The translations under genes were made by a program, and so were the position numbers. Below, piece after piece: positions 1 to 9,038 of a stretch of 64,000 nucleotides of DNA. The DNA lies in contig JAFKGK010000007.1 of the NCBI GenBank assembly GCA_017307165.1, forward strand, positions 166,998-230,997. Direction: 5' to 3'. This stretch comes from Candidatus Melainabacteria bacterium (GTDB lineage: Bacteria; Cyanobacteriota; Vampirovibrionia; Obscuribacterales; Obscuribacteraceae). The notes beneath the pieces are model-generated. The model was not told the DNA's origin. It did not search any database and was given only the letters and a program-made list of their open reading frames with translations. Position 1 is the stretch's first letter. Each line of letters opens with the position of its first letter.

Positions 1-1
1 T

Positions 2-952
2 GCTGTCGCTGCCTTCAAACGTGCAGCCAGTATTCAACCAGAAAACAACGAGATCAAGGTCTACCTGGCCGTCACCCAGATCCTGCTCAACCAGTGCGGT
101 GACGCGCTGCGCACACTCAAGGCTGGCGATGGCGAAAACCGCTTTGCTTTTTGGATCGGTCACGCCTATCTAGGGGCAGGCGATTATCGTGGTGCCATCG
201 AGTCCTTTCAAAAAGTGCTTGCCGATCAGCCTAACAATTTTCAAGCGCATGATGGCCTGGGCTGCGCTTATTTGTTGTCCGGCGATTACCAGGCTGCCAT
301 CGATCGCTTTATGAATGCTATCCAGATCCGTGGTGACTATGCCCTCGGGCACCTGCATCTGTCCCGCGCCCTGGAAGAAACCGGTAATAACGAGCTCGCC
401 AAGCGACATCTGGCCGAGGCGATCAATTACGATCCTACCTGTCTTACCCCACAAAAAGAAGCCCTCGACCTGCTCGTCAAGGCCGCGCATTATGAGATGG
501 TCGAAAATCGATCTCGCATCATCCTCTCGGTCTGTCCTGATGATCAGGATGTAAAAGTCGCTCTGGCTCAGGCTTTTCGTGAGCAAGGCCGGCACGACGA
601 GGCACTCGAGCTCGTCTCGGCCGTCATCAATGCCAATCCTGGCAATGCCACCGCTCGCATTGTCGCCGGACAGGTCTATCTCTTACAAGGTAGATTTATG
701 GAGGCTGACGAGATGTTTCGCGAAGCCGATCAAGCCTCGGATGGTGACCCTGATCCAGGACTTTTCTTTTACTGGGGCAAGGCGCTCGCCCTGCTGGGCA
801 TGCACGAGCTGGCTCTCGAAAAATACGAAAAAGCATCCGAACTCGATCCCTACGACGCCGACGTCTACGATGCCTGGGGGGCTGCACTCAAGACCCTGGG
901 CCGTTTTGGCGATGCAGCCGAAGTCTATCGTCGCGCTGCCGACTATATCTAG
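2..952 (+). CDS. TPR-repeat protein (5' end outside window)
   Basis: The reading frame is open from the first bases of the window to TAG at 950-952, so the start lies upstream. The visible 316 residues are a run of tetratricopeptide repeats, with alternating helices of the A..Y...G.Y..A...F..A/L..P type (GHAYLGAGDYRGAIESFQ, then KYEKASELDPYDADVYDAWG). TPR arrays act as protein-binding scaffolds. The stop is three bases before the ATG of a membrane histidine kinase, followed by a response regulator, so the three probably form one signalling operon and the TPR protein may be a partner of the kinase. No signal peptide can be judged because the N terminus is missing. The specific function is unknown. 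Confidence 0.85.
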   Translation, partial: AVAAFKRAASIQPENNEIKVYLAVTQILLNQCGDALRTLKAGDGENRFAFWIGHAYLGAGDYRGAIESFQKVLADQPNNFQAHDGLGCAYLLSGDYQAAIDRFMNAIQIRGDYALGHLHLSRALEETGNNELAKRHLAEAINYDPTCLTPQKEALDLLVKAAHYEMVENRSRIILSVCPDDQDVKVALAQAFREQGRHDEALELVSAVINANPGNATARIVAGQVYLLQGRFMEADEMFREADQASDGDPDPGLFFYWGKALALLGMHELALEKYEKASELDPYDADVYDAWGAALKTLGRFGDAAEVYRRAADYI

Positions 953-955
953 CCT

Positions 956-3148
956 ATGACAGCGAGTCTGGGCTCCCGAGTATCGATTGTCACTAAGGCC
1001 AGAGAGTCTGCCGCCGAGCTATTTCTCAAGTCGGAGCAATTACTGCGTTTTCGCATTGCCTTTGCCCTGGTTTCGCTTGTCCTCTGCGTCGGTATCGCGA
1101 CTCTGGCAGGTAGCGAGTTGGCCGTCGAAAAAGTCGCTGCCATCGTCGGTGGTGTCAGTATCTATAGCTTCATCGGCCTGGCCTTCATCGTCAAGCGCCT
1201 GCGCAATGAGACCGGCAAACTACGTGCATTTAACGCATTATTGATCACTCTGGATACCATGGCACTCACCTGCCTGGTGCATTTCACCCGTGGCATCGAG
1301 TCTGACCTCTACGTCCTCTATCTCTTGCCCATCCTGCTCTCCAGCTACACTTTTGGCAAGCGTGGCATTTACTTTAGCGCCTTGCTGGTGACTATCTCTT
1401 ATATAGGTCTGCTCGTCTTTGAAAATGCAGAGCTCTTGCCTTATGTGCTCTCCGCGCGCGAAGACAACGGCCTGGCCGCCGCATACTCCGGCAATCTCTG
1501 GCGGCGCATACTCGGCCGGGCTTTTTTCTTTGCATCTGTATCTTTGCTCTGGGCGCGCTTTTGCGACTATATGTCGCGTGTGGCGCGCAAGGGTGCCGAG
1601 CGCCTGCTCGAACAACTCGACGCCAACGAAAAACTCGTCGCAGACTCAGAAGCCCGCGCCAAGCGCGAAAGGCTGATCAACTCCATCAACAAGGCCGTGC
1701 GTAGCACCATCGAGACCGATAAGGTCTTTGAGATCGCCGTGATGCAACTGGCTCAGGCAGTCAAAGCCGATGTCGTGGCCATTGTGTGCATGCCCTTTGC
1801 CAATCCTGTCTCCAACCCTTTTAGCAATCTTTATAAGAGTGGGGAAAAAGGCGGTGGCAGGAGACAAGAAGAGCTCGTCATCGTCGAGGAGACCACCGAC
1901 AAAAAGAGCGATCAGACTTTTTTGCCGCCAAATCTCTGCATGTTTCTCCTGGGCCAAAAAGGGGCCTATGAAGTAGAGAAGGGTGAAAAAGTAAAGACCT
2001 TTAACTTTACCGATCCGGCCGACAATCCGATGTTTGCCCCGGTCAAGAGCGAGTTGCAAAATATCGGGCTGCGCTCTCTGGTCGTGCAGCCGATGATGTA
2101 TGGCGAGGTCAGCCGCGGCATCATCATCCTTGGCGATCGCGATGGTTATCGCAACTTTAATGAGTCCGACCTGGTCTTGACCAAGGTGGTCGCTGGTCAG
2201 GTGGCCGTGGCTATCGAGCATGCCAATCTAGTAGCCGAGCTGTCACGCAAAAACCGCGACCTCGTTGGCAAAAACATCAATCTCGACGCTAAAAATAGCG
2301 AGCTCAAGACCATGCAGTCGCAGTTGATCCATCACGAAAAGATGGCTTCGCTGGGTAGGCTTGTGGCTGGTATTGCGCACGAGCTAAACAATCCGATCAA
2401 CTTTGTGCACGGCAACCTGCCCTATCTGAGGCAGTACGTCGACGAGCTCAAAAAAGTGATCGAGGCCATGGACCAAGTGCCCGAGGAGCATCGCAAGCCG
2501 GTAGAGGATCTCAAAAACAAGCTCAAATACGATTTTCTCGTGACTGATCTGGACAATATCATTGCCGACCTCAACGAAGGTGCAGAGCGGATCAGGCATA
2601 TCATCAAAAATCTCCGCTCTTTCTCCCGTCTCGATGAGGCCGAGCTCAAAGAAGCTTCCGTGCGGGAGGGGATCGAGTCGACGCTCAAGATCCTCTCGCA
2701 ATACTATGGCAAGGACAAAATCGCTGTGGGTGCCAATTTTGACGACTTGCCGCAGATTTTGTGCTATCCCGGCCAGCTCAATCAGGTCTGGATGAACCTC
2801 CTGGGCAATGCGGCTCAAGCCATGTCCCACCTGCCTGAACCGGTTTTGCAACTATCGGGCACCCTCGAGGGCGACTTTATCCTTGTATCGATAAAAGACT
2901 CAGGGACTGGAATTAAACCCGAAGTTCAGAGTAAAATCTTTGATCCGTTCTTTACTACCAAGCCGGTAGGACAGGGGACCGGATTGGGGCTCTCGATCTG
3001 CCATTCGATCATCGAGAGGCATGGTGGCCAGATCTGGTTCGAATCACAAGAAAACAAAGGCACGACCTTTTTTGTGAGATTGCCTCTGGTAGCCCGTAAG
3101 CAAGAGCTCGAAAAAATCGGCGGCGATTTGTTTAGTGATCCGGATTGA
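956..3148 (+). CDS. Membrane-bound GAF-domain sensor histidine kinase
   Basis: This 730-residue two-component sensor kinase has about five or six membrane helices between residues 34 and 205, a short coiled linker, a GAF-type sensor around residues 245-420, a coiled coil, and a HisKA dimerisation domain with the phospho-acceptor His475 in GIAHELNNP. The ATP-binding domain follows, with D648 in DSGTGI and the G2 box GQGTGLGLSI near 672-681. The HELNNP form is typical of the HisKA group with long inter-helix inserts, and an insert is visible here (about residues 485-540). All catalytic boxes look intact. It starts 3 bp after the TPR gene and ends 25 bp before a REC-HD-GYP regulator, its likely phosphorylation target. 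The ligand is unknown; the membrane region resembles MASE-like sensory modules but I cannot name it. Confidence 0.93.
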   Translation: MTASLGSRVSIVTKARESAAELFLKSEQLLRFRIAFALVSLVLCVGIATLAGSELAVEKVAAIVGGVSIYSFIGLAFIVKRLRNETGKLRAFNALLITLDTMALTCLVHFTRGIESDLYVLYLLPILLSSYTFGKRGIYFSALLVTISYIGLLVFENAELLPYVLSAREDNGLAAAYSGNLWRRILGRAFFFASVSLLWARFCDYMSRVARKGAERLLEQLDANEKLVADSEARAKRERLINSINKAVRSTIETDKVFEIAVMQLAQAVKADVVAIVCMPFANPVSNPFSNLYKSGEKGGGRRQEELVIVEETTDKKSDQTFLPPNLCMFLLGQKGAYEVEKGEKVKTFNFTDPADNPMFAPVKSELQNIGLRSLVVQPMMYGEVSRGIIILGDRDGYRNFNESDLVLTKVVAGQVAVAIEHANLVAELSRKNRDLVGKNINLDAKNSELKTMQSQLIHHEKMASLGRLVAGIAHELNNPINFVHGNLPYLRQYVDELKKVIEAMDQVPEEHRKPVEDLKNKLKYDFLVTDLDNIIADLNEGAERIRHIIKNLRSFSRLDEAELKEASVREGIESTLKILSQYYGKDKIAVGANFDDLPQILCYPGQLNQVWMNLLGNAAQAMSHLPEPVLQLSGTLEGDFILVSIKDSGTGIKPEVQSKIFDPFFTTKPVGQGTGLGLSICHSIIERHGGQIWFESQENKGTTFFVRLPLVARKQELEKIGGDLFSDPD

Positions 3149-3173
3149 TGTCAAACACTGATAGGGCAAGACG

Positions 3174-4289
3174 ATGAGACGGCACAAGATACTGGTAGTA
3201 GATGACGAAGTACCCAACCTGCGCCTCTTGCGCCGCGTACTCTCTGCCGATCACGATATCATCGAAGCCCAGAGCGGAGCCGAAGCTCTCGAGATCCTCA
3301 AGGCCGAGGAGATCAGCCTGATCATCACCGACCAGCGCATGCCCGCTATGACCGGCGTGCAGTTGCTAGAGCAATCGCTGTCCATCAGACCTGATGCGAT
3401 CAAGATCTTGCTCACCGGCTACACCGATGTGCAGGCTCTTATAGATGCCATTAACGCAGGGCACGTCTACAAGTACATTCCCAAGCCCTGGGACGCCGAA
3501 GAACTCAAGCTCACCGTGCGCCGGGCCCTCGAAAACTACGAGCTCAAAGAGAGCCACGATCAACTCGTGGTTGCCTTGCGCAATGCCTTGCTCGATCTGG
3601 AGGCCGTCTCTGTCGGCACCATACGTGCCCTGGCCGATGCTCTCGACGCTAAATGCGACTACACGGCCGGCCACTCTGTCCGCGTCAGCCGTATCTCGGT
3701 CCTGATCGGACGCGAGCTTGGCTTGAGCGATGAGCTATTGCGCGACATCGAGCTTGGCGGCATCTTGCACGACATCGGCAAGATCGGCGTGCCGGAGTCT
3801 ATCTTGTGGAAGGCAGAGGCTCTTACACCCGAAGAACGCGAGATCATGTCCAAGCACCCGGTGACTTCTGCCGAGATCATTGGCGACCTCAAGGGGCTCT
3901 TGCGTGCACGCGAGTACGTGCGCCATCACCACGAGCACTATAACGGCCAGGGTTATCCCTCTGGTCTGTCAGGCAAAGAAATCCCGATCGGTGCGAGCAT
4001 TATCCTCGTCTCCGATGCTTATGATGCCATGACCACCGATCGTCCCTATCGCAAGGCCATTGGTCACCAGAAGGCAATCGAGGAGCTTTCCAAGCAATCA
4101 GGCAATCAGTTTGATCCCGAGATCGTCGACGCCCTCATGCGCGTTTTAGAAAAAGCCGGTCACGAGATCGACAAATTGATCCAGGAAGAGTTTTCGCAGG
4201 GCTTTATCGGGCTCAATCTGCCTTCAGTAGATCCTGCAAAGACTGGTAAACGCTATCTGGAAGAAGTCGAACGCCGAGGCCGTCTGTAA
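3174..4289 (+). CDS. Response regulator with HD-GYP cyclic-di-GMP phosphodiesterase output
   Basis: This 371-residue protein has an N-terminal receiver domain (about 5-120) with the acidic pair D10-D11, phospho-acceptor D53 in ITDQRMP, and the conserved K near residue 105 (PKPWD). The second half is an HD-GYP domain. The metal-binding set looks complete: H199-D200 in LHDIGKIG, HPVTSAE, the H251-H253 cluster and N257-G-Q-G-Y-P262. HD-GYP domains hydrolyse cyclic-di-GMP to pGpG or GMP. It follows the histidine kinase by 25 bp, so phosphorylation probably controls the phosphodiesterase. The last 77 bp overlap the 3' end of the convergent glycosyltransferase gene. The intact site contrasts with the degenerate HD-GYP encoded at 35745-39518. 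Confidence 0.93.
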   Translation: MRRHKILVVDDEVPNLRLLRRVLSADHDIIEAQSGAEALEILKAEEISLIITDQRMPAMTGVQLLEQSLSIRPDAIKILLTGYTDVQALIDAINAGHVYKYIPKPWDAEELKLTVRRALENYELKESHDQLVVALRNALLDLEAVSVGTIRALADALDAKCDYTAGHSVRVSRISVLIGRELGLSDELLRDIELGGILHDIGKIGVPESILWKAEALTPEEREIMSKHPVTSAEIIGDLKGLLRAREYVRHHHEHYNGQGYPSGLSGKEIPIGASIILVSDAYDAMTTDRPYRKAIGHQKAIEELSKQSGNQFDPEIVDALMRVLEKAGHEIDKLIQEEFSQGFIGLNLPSVDPAKTGKRYLEEVERRGRL

Positions 4290-5445
4290 AATGCCTGGCC
4301 GGCTCGTCGGCCGGTCGATCAGCTAGCACCTTAAAGTGCGGTTGGTCGGGAATGAGTTTTTGTGGATCGGTCGGACCAAAGAGTGCCACCATAGGCTTGT
4401 CGAGACCGACACCCACGTGCATCGGCGCCGAATCTACGCAGACCATGACGTCGACCAGATCGATGAGTGCCGCTAGATCTGCAAGACTCTTTGTCTTGCC
4501 GTTGGCATCGATGAGATTGAGCGGGGCACCACCGGTGGTGATGGTAGCCGTGCTGTGGCTTTCGCTGGTGCGGTTGTCGTTGTTGCGCTCAGGTGTGGAG
4601 ACCCGCATGGAAAGCTCTTTGAGCAGGTCTTGTATGACCTCTTTGTCGTCCGGCCCGCCAGCAAGTATGACTCGAGTCTGCACTGGCAGATCACGTTGCT
4701 CCGAGAGACGCTCGATCAACTGTAGCCAGCATTTGCTCGGCCAGTGCTTGATGATGCCCTTGGATACGGCCATGCGACTGGTGCCAGGATGGATGAGGAC
4801 TGTCTTGATGGGCCGATCGTCTTTGATCCCTGCTTCATTTCGCCTGTCGTCTAATCTTGCGTGCTCCTCTTTGAGCATTTCTCCCATATCTGCCTGGCTA
4901 GCCGCTTTGAGAGTGACACGCGGAGTCGACTTGGTAATGGTATCGGAGCCGATCTGTACTCTGGCATTGGCCTTGAGACGCAAAAAATTGGCGAGACCAC
5001 GAGTGAGATCGTGGTACATGTCAGCGGCGTATTGATTGCGTTTTAGCTTGACCGGGTGCGTCAAGAGTCGCTTAAATAGCTTGCTTGTATAATATCCCAC
5101 TCTAATGGGGATGCCGGACAGGTAGAGCAGCATTGCCACCATGGGTGAGGACCCCGATGATATGACCAGATCGTAGCGACCCTTGCGAATCAGCATGAGC
5201 AGCGAGGCCATGTCAAAGGGTGTCAGGGGTTGCTTTTTGATATCAAAAGTAATGATCTCGTCGATCAGGTCGGTGACTTGCTCGATGGACCGCGATCTGG
5301 GCTCGACCAGCAACGTGAGCTTGCTCTCAGGTAGCAGCTGCTTGATGGTGGCAAGGGTAGGCAAAAAGAGGACTTCGTCGCCGATGCCGCCGAAGTTGAT
5401 CGTCAAAACATTTTTTGGGACGTATGAGTGCGTCTCGTCTGGCAT
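4213..5445 (-). CDS. Glycosyltransferase family 9 (heptosyltransferase-like)
   Basis: The protein belongs to the ADP-heptose:LPS heptosyltransferase family (GT9), which adds sugars to envelope polysaccharides or lipopolysaccharide cores. The N-terminal Rossmann half begins with VLTINFGGIGDEVLFLPTL. The C-terminal half has IHPGTSRMAVSKGIIKHWP and the nucleotide-sugar signature VDVMVCVDSAPMHVGVGLDKPMVALFGPTDP. A Ser/Thr/Asn-rich stretch (MRVSTPERNNDNRTSESHS) interrupts the second half. The frame is open to an ATG at 5506-5508, but the family homology begins just after MPDETHS, so I chose ATG 5443-5445; neither start has a clear Shine-Dalgarno sequence. It is divergent from the LCP-family gene, which fits a shared role in envelope glycopolymers, and its 3' end overlaps the response-regulator gene. 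Confidence 0.85.
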   Translation of the reverse strand: MPDETHSYVPKNVLTINFGGIGDEVLFLPTLATIKQLLPESKLTLLVEPRSRSIEQVTDLIDEIITFDIKKQPLTPFDMASLLMLIRKGRYDLVISSGSSPMVAMLLYLSGIPIRVGYYTSKLFKRLLTHPVKLKRNQYAADMYHDLTRGLANFLRLKANARVQIGSDTITKSTPRVTLKAASQADMGEMLKEEHARLDDRRNEAGIKDDRPIKTVLIHPGTSRMAVSKGIIKHWPSKCWLQLIERLSEQRDLPVQTRVILAGGPDDKEVIQDLLKELSMRVSTPERNNDNRTSESHSTATITTGGAPLNLIDANGKTKSLADLAALIDLVDVMVCVDSAPMHVGVGLDKPMVALFGPTDPQKLIPDQPHFKVLADRPADEPARHFTDGLGVRLLPDSVYQSLQDLLKAD

Positions 5446-5479
5446 GGTCGGGGGCTCGAGAAAATGGGATTCCTGGGAG

Positions 5480-5485
5480 TATAAT
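5480..5485 (+). promoter_or_regulatory. Candidate -10 element upstream of the LCP-family gene
   Basis: A perfect TATAAT lies about 31 bp before the TTG start of the LytR-CpsA-Psr gene. No good TTGACA-like -35 is visible at the usual spacing. If the glycosyltransferase starts at 5445, this falls in a true divergent intergenic region. Confidence 0.4.
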
Positions 5486-5516
5486 AGCCCAGAGCATTGG
5501 GTATCCATAGAATAAA

Positions 5517-6749
5517 TTGAAAGCCAAGTCCTGGATTTATATTTTCATATTATGTGCGCTTGTAGGGGTAGGAGCCGCCTACACGGCCGTCTACCTGACC
5601 AGGCCCAACCTCCTGCCGCCGCAGTTGAGAATTGCTTCATTGAAAGATCCGACCACCATCCTCTTTTTAGGAGTGGACGTGGTCTATACCGAGCAAGGTC
5701 GGCGCAGCAAAAAAATAGATAAAGATGCTTTCACCGGCCGCTCCGACACCATCGTCGTCGGTCGCTTTGATCCGATCGCCAATACCATCCGCACTATTTC
5801 CATCCCGCGTGACACCCAAGTCGAGATACCAAACAACGGCACGCAAAAGATAAACGCCGCAAACGCAATCGGTGGGCCGGCTCTGGCCAAGGTGACCGTG
5901 GAGAGATTTCTCGGGATCCCGATCGATCATTATGTAGTGCTAAACGTGCATGGTCTCGTGGACCTGGTCAACGAGCTCGGTGGCGTTACTCTCGAAGTGC
6001 CCAAAAAGATGGCTTACATGGATTGGACCGCCAAGCTCAAGATCGATCTGGAGCCGGGCGTGCACACTCTCACCGGTAATCAAGCGATGGGCTTTGTGCG
6101 CTTTAGGCATGATGCGCTCGGTGATATCGGTCGTGTGCAGAGGCAGGAGATCTTTTTGCGCGCCGTCCTGGACAAGGCAATCAATCCAACGTCCTGGCCG
6201 CATGTGCCAAAGCTTTTGGAGATTGCACAAAATTATCTGGACAGTGACCTCAGTATGAGAGACATGATGGGCATTGCAAACTTTGTGCGTGGAGTGCCTA
6301 AGTCTAACCAGCTTTTAACAATGATGCCCGGATCGTTCACCAGCAGTGGTGACTGGTCGGTCGCGCGCTCTGATGTGCGGAGAATGGTGGCACGACTAAA
6401 TGGTGCCAACTTTGTCGAGTCGAGTCGCGACGATATCCGGCTCAGCATCGAAAACAACAGCTCCGTCGAGGGCATGGGCTTTAGGCTCGCCAAGATCATG
6501 GGCATCAAAGGCTACAAAAATGTAGTGGTGCTCAAATCCAATCTCGAATTATCTGAACCTGTCAAACGCACTCGGATATTCGCTCAAAAAGCCAATCCCG
6601 AAGATGCGGGTTTAGTAAAAGTCGATCTGGGAAATATAGGTGATATCCACAACGTTAGCGTCGGCAATCTTGATAGCTCAGTGACCATCATTATAGGCGA
6701 CGATCTTGCTAAAAAAATCCAAGAGCAAGAAGCACTAGTACAACACTAA
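5517..6749 (+). CDS. LytR-CpsA-Psr (LCP) family glycopolymer ligase
   Basis: This 410-residue LCP protein would transfer polyprenyl-phosphate-linked glycopolymers onto peptidoglycan or another envelope acceptor. It has one N-terminal membrane helix (about residues 5-28), then the LCP catalytic domain. Diagnostic pieces are FLGVDV, GRSDTIVVGRFDP, ISIPRDTQVEIP, INAANAIGG, and the FVRFRHDALGDIGRVQRQ block, whose arginines bind the pyrophosphate of the lipid substrate. A LytR_C-like domain follows (about 300-405). The start is TTG at 5517-5519, since membrane segment and reading frame begin there and no upstream ATG exists. The divergent GT9 gene supports a role in surface polysaccharide assembly. 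A roughly 300 bp noncoding gap follows. Confidence 0.9.
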   Translation: MKAKSWIYIFILCALVGVGAAYTAVYLTRPNLLPPQLRIASLKDPTTILFLGVDVVYTEQGRRSKKIDKDAFTGRSDTIVVGRFDPIANTIRTISIPRDTQVEIPNNGTQKINAANAIGGPALAKVTVERFLGIPIDHYVVLNVHGLVDLVNELGGVTLEVPKKMAYMDWTAKLKIDLEPGVHTLTGNQAMGFVRFRHDALGDIGRVQRQEIFLRAVLDKAINPTSWPHVPKLLEIAQNYLDSDLSMRDMMGIANFVRGVPKSNQLLTMMPGSFTSSGDWSVARSDVRRMVARLNGANFVESSRDDIRLSIENNSSVEGMGFRLAKIMGIKGYKNVVVLKSNLELSEPVKRTRIFAQKANPEDAGLVKVDLGNIGDIHNVSVGNLDSSVTIIIGDDLAKKIQEQEALVQH

Positions 6750-7058
6750 AGCTAATACGTAAAAGGATGTAGGAAACTGCTACGCTCTAAATAGGTAGTG
6801 GCAGTTTGCGGATATCCGCTAAATAAGCGGAAATTACGATGTCATGATTGTGCGAATCTGATATCTGGCGTACATTGTCGGTTGTGGGGATGAATTGTTT
6901 AGACAATGTTATGTTTTCTCTTTGAAACATCCGCACACACGTAGTATTTCCTGGTGTACATTTGACGCACATGGAAATAAGACAAAGAGAGATTACACGC
7001 TTCTCACTGTTCTACTTGGTTTCCATTGGTATCTAGAAGTTCTAGAAAGGCAGGCGGC
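6750..7058 (+). other. Intergenic region with inverted repeats
   Basis: No convincing gene is present in these 309 bp. The sequence is more AT-rich than the flanking genes. It holds a bulged inverted repeat (AAACTG at 6774-6779 with CAGTTT at 6802-6807, inner CTAC/GTAG), a short hairpin GCGGATATCCGC, and a perfect 15-bp palindrome TCTAGAAGTTCTAGA at 7032-7046, 12 bp before the next start codon. No clear terminator T-run or consensus promoter was found. Confidence 0.5.
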
Positions 7059-7280
7059 ATGATTCATTATGTTTACTCTACTCGCGGCGGCTACCTCTAT
7101 TTGGTAGGCAAATACAACCAAATGCCCAAGGTTGATGGTATCAACGAGTTTGTTTTGTCAGTACCCGAAAAGACCTCGCAAACCCAGATCGACACCCTCG
7201 CTCACAAGCGCTTTATGGACCACCTCAGACGTCCCCGCAAAGTGGCTACCACTCAGCACCGCGAACTCGCCGCCGTCTAA
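7059..7280 (+). CDS. Small hypothetical protein (73 aa)
   Basis: The 73-residue product begins MIHYVYSTRGGYLYLVGKYN and ends with a basic, His-rich tail (HLRRPRKVATTQHRELAAV). It has no membrane segment or signal peptide. I chose ATG 7059 over a GTG at 7026 because a purine-rich AGAAAGGCAGG lies just upstream. Codon use resembles the neighbours, and a strong intrinsic terminator follows about 100 bp downstream, so this looks like a real single-gene transcript. I do not recognise the family. The palindrome at 7032-7046 sits where a regulator could act. Confidence 0.6.
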   Translation: MIHYVYSTRGGYLYLVGKYNQMPKVDGINEFVLSVPEKTSQTQIDTLAHKRFMDHLRRPRKVATTQHRELAAV

Positions 7281-7763
7281 TCGGAGCGGTTGGCAGACCA
7301 GATGCCCGCAAATCTATAGGCTTGCTTGTAAGAGTCATTAATAGATCCAAAAGGCTAAATGATGAACAAATATTAAGCCGCTCTCAGTAATGAGGGCGGT
7401 TTTTTGTTATCGGCAATTAGCCCCTGGGCAATATCAAAACAACCAATTGAATCTTCTGCTGGGTGGATTCGGGTTTGAAAAAACAGACGGGGCTCATGGA
7501 GTCGGGCTTGTGTTGGGCTTGCCGGATTTGATGAGGGGTCTATAAAAGACCCAGCACCTTTTGCTCAAATCTATATAGAGCGATCGTTCGTAGCCACTGG
7601 CCGGATTATTATCGGTCGCGGTTGGGTCCAGGGGCGATCTATTTTAAGGAAAATATGGTGGCTGCCCTAGTGTTAGAGCAGTCTCAGGCGGGATAATATG
7701 GTTTATACGGCTTGCTACTGGGCAAGTTTGTAAGCAATGGGGCTTAATTGAGGGTCGTAAATA
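7281..7763 (+). other. 483-bp intergenic region upstream of the prepilin gene
   Basis: It contains the terminator of the preceding small gene (7378-7405), a hairpin GGGTC-TATAAAA-GACCC at 7536-7552, and a weak ribosome-binding site (AGGG at 7751-7754) for the prepilin gene. No open reading frame looks coding. I compared the sequence by eye with cyclic-di-GMP riboswitch motifs and saw no match. The prepilin promoter is not obvious. Confidence 0.5.
7378..7405 (+). terminator. Rho-independent terminator
   Basis: A 9-bp stem CCGCTCTCA/TGAGGGCGG (one G-U pair) with loop GTAA is followed directly by six T. It ends the transcript of the 73-residue gene. Confidence 0.85.
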
Positions 7764-8306
7764 ATGACTAAGCGGCGCAATGCTGTATTTACAGGGCGGA
7801 AACCTCGCTCGAATAGGGGTTTTACTCTGATCGAGCTCTTGGTCGTCGTGATTATCATCGGTATCCTTGCTGCGATTGCGCTGCCAAACTTTGTGGGTGC
7901 GCAGGACAAGGCGAGGGAGGCGTCGGTTAAGGGCAATATGCGGACGGCGCAGATTGCGGCGGAAAGTTTTGCGACTGATCAAGGTAATTATCCAAGTAGT
8001 TCTGATGCTGGCGGTACCAGATATCAATCTTATTTTCCAGGTGGTGGCAATGATGGACAGACCATAGGTACCGCAAAAGGATTCGTCAATCCGTTGACTA
8101 ATGTCGTGGAATTTCCAATCCTTGGCTCTATTTCTGATGTTCAAACCTTGAGACAGGGCGCTCCAGCCTCTATTGGAGGGGGACCTGGGCAAGTCATTTA
8201 TTGCCCTCTCACTGCTCAAAACTCTTATGCCATTTTGGGCAATAACAAAAAATCAATTCCGTTAGCTGGACCAAACAATACAACCCTCGTATTTTCCAAC
8301 CAATAA
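7764..8306 (+). CDS. Type IV prepilin / pseudopilin-like protein
   Basis: This 180-residue protein has a class III signal: a basic leader of 19 residues ending in Gly, then the cleavage motif RG|FTLIELLVVVIIIGILAA with Glu24 at mature position +5. A prepilin peptidase would cut and N-methylate it. The hydrophobic helix (20-42) leads into an amphipathic helix (VGAQDKAREASVKGNMRTAQIAAESFATDQG) as in major pilins and GspG-type pseudopilins. The C-terminal globular part is Gly/Asn-rich and lacks an obvious disulphide pair. No pilus assembly ATPase or peptidase is in the window, so this is an isolated pilin gene, possibly followed by the TPR membrane protein directly downstream. Pilus versus type II secretion role cannot be decided. 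Confidence 0.9.
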   Translation: MTKRRNAVFTGRKPRSNRGFTLIELLVVVIIIGILAAIALPNFVGAQDKAREASVKGNMRTAQIAAESFATDQGNYPSSSDAGGTRYQSYFPGGGNDGQTIGTAKGFVNPLTNVVEFPILGSISDVQTLRQGAPASIGGGPGQVIYCPLTAQNSYAILGNNKKSIPLAGPNNTTLVFSNQ

Positions 8307-9038
8307 TTGAACTCTTCTCAAAAGCTATCAGCGCCCGGGACCGCCATCAATCTGATGGCCCTGGGCCTTTTACTTTGTGGGCTTATTTACTCTAAGCAGA
8401 TCGCGCGCCAGTTTCAAACGCCACCAGAAACCCAAATCTCCTTTGCAAGGATTCCCGCATTTGGTTTTGATCGCCTGAAGGCAGACCTGCTCTGGATTTC
8501 GTTCGTGCTATACATCGGTGACTCCGAACAACGCGCCAAAACTGGCTTAGTTGAGGCTCCATCCCGCCTCTCGAGCATCATCGATGCCGATCCCACACTC
8601 ATGCCGCCATATTGGTTTGCCGCATTTACACTCGGTGGCGATCTCAAAAAACCCAGCGCCGCCGCGACCATCCTCGATCGAGGCATTCAAGCCAATCCAG
8701 ACAATTGGTATCTCTATTACATCGCCGGTTTCAATCAATATCTCTGGGCACACGATGAGGTTCGAGCCAGCAAATACTACGCAAAGGCCGCAACGCTGCC
8801 CGGCGCCCCGGATTGGATGATGCGTCAGGCTCAGATTCTGCGCGCGCAGATACCATCTACTCTCAAGCGCATCAATGTATTGGAAAGCATCTTGGAGACC
8901 GGTAGAGGGGGAGTAGATTTGAGCAAAGTAAAAGCCGAGCTCATCAAGCTCTACACCCATGTCTTGCAGACCACGCCAAATCAAAAGCAAAAAGATGCGA
9001 TGGCCGAAAGGCTCAGAGAGTTGCAGGTCTCAAAGTAG
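8307..9038 (+). CDS. Membrane-anchored TPR-like protein
   Basis: This 243-residue protein starts with TTG at 8307, immediately after the TAA of the prepilin gene, so the two are probably translationally coupled. One hydrophobic segment near residues 14-30 (LMALGLLLCGLIYS) would anchor it in the membrane. The rest is helical with TPR-like repeats (ATILDRGIQANPDNWYLYYI and YYAKAATLPGAPDWMMRQA). It resembles the unnamed TPR proteins often found next to pilin genes, so a role in pilus or pseudopilus assembly is plausible but inferred from position only. Confidence 0.75.
   Translation: MNSSQKLSAPGTAINLMALGLLLCGLIYSKQIARQFQTPPETQISFARIPAFGFDRLKADLLWISFVLYIGDSEQRAKTGLVEAPSRLSSIIDADPTLMPPYWFAAFTLGGDLKKPSAAATILDRGIQANPDNWYLYYIAGFNQYLWAHDEVRASKYYAKAATLPGAPDWMMRQAQILRAQIPSTLKRINVLESILETGRGGVDLSKVKAELIKLYTHVLQTTPNQKQKDAMAERLRELQVSK

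Noticed and set aside
7281..7763. Cyclic-di-GMP riboswitch upstream of the prepilin
   Set aside because: No match to the conserved riboswitch core was visible by eye on either strand.
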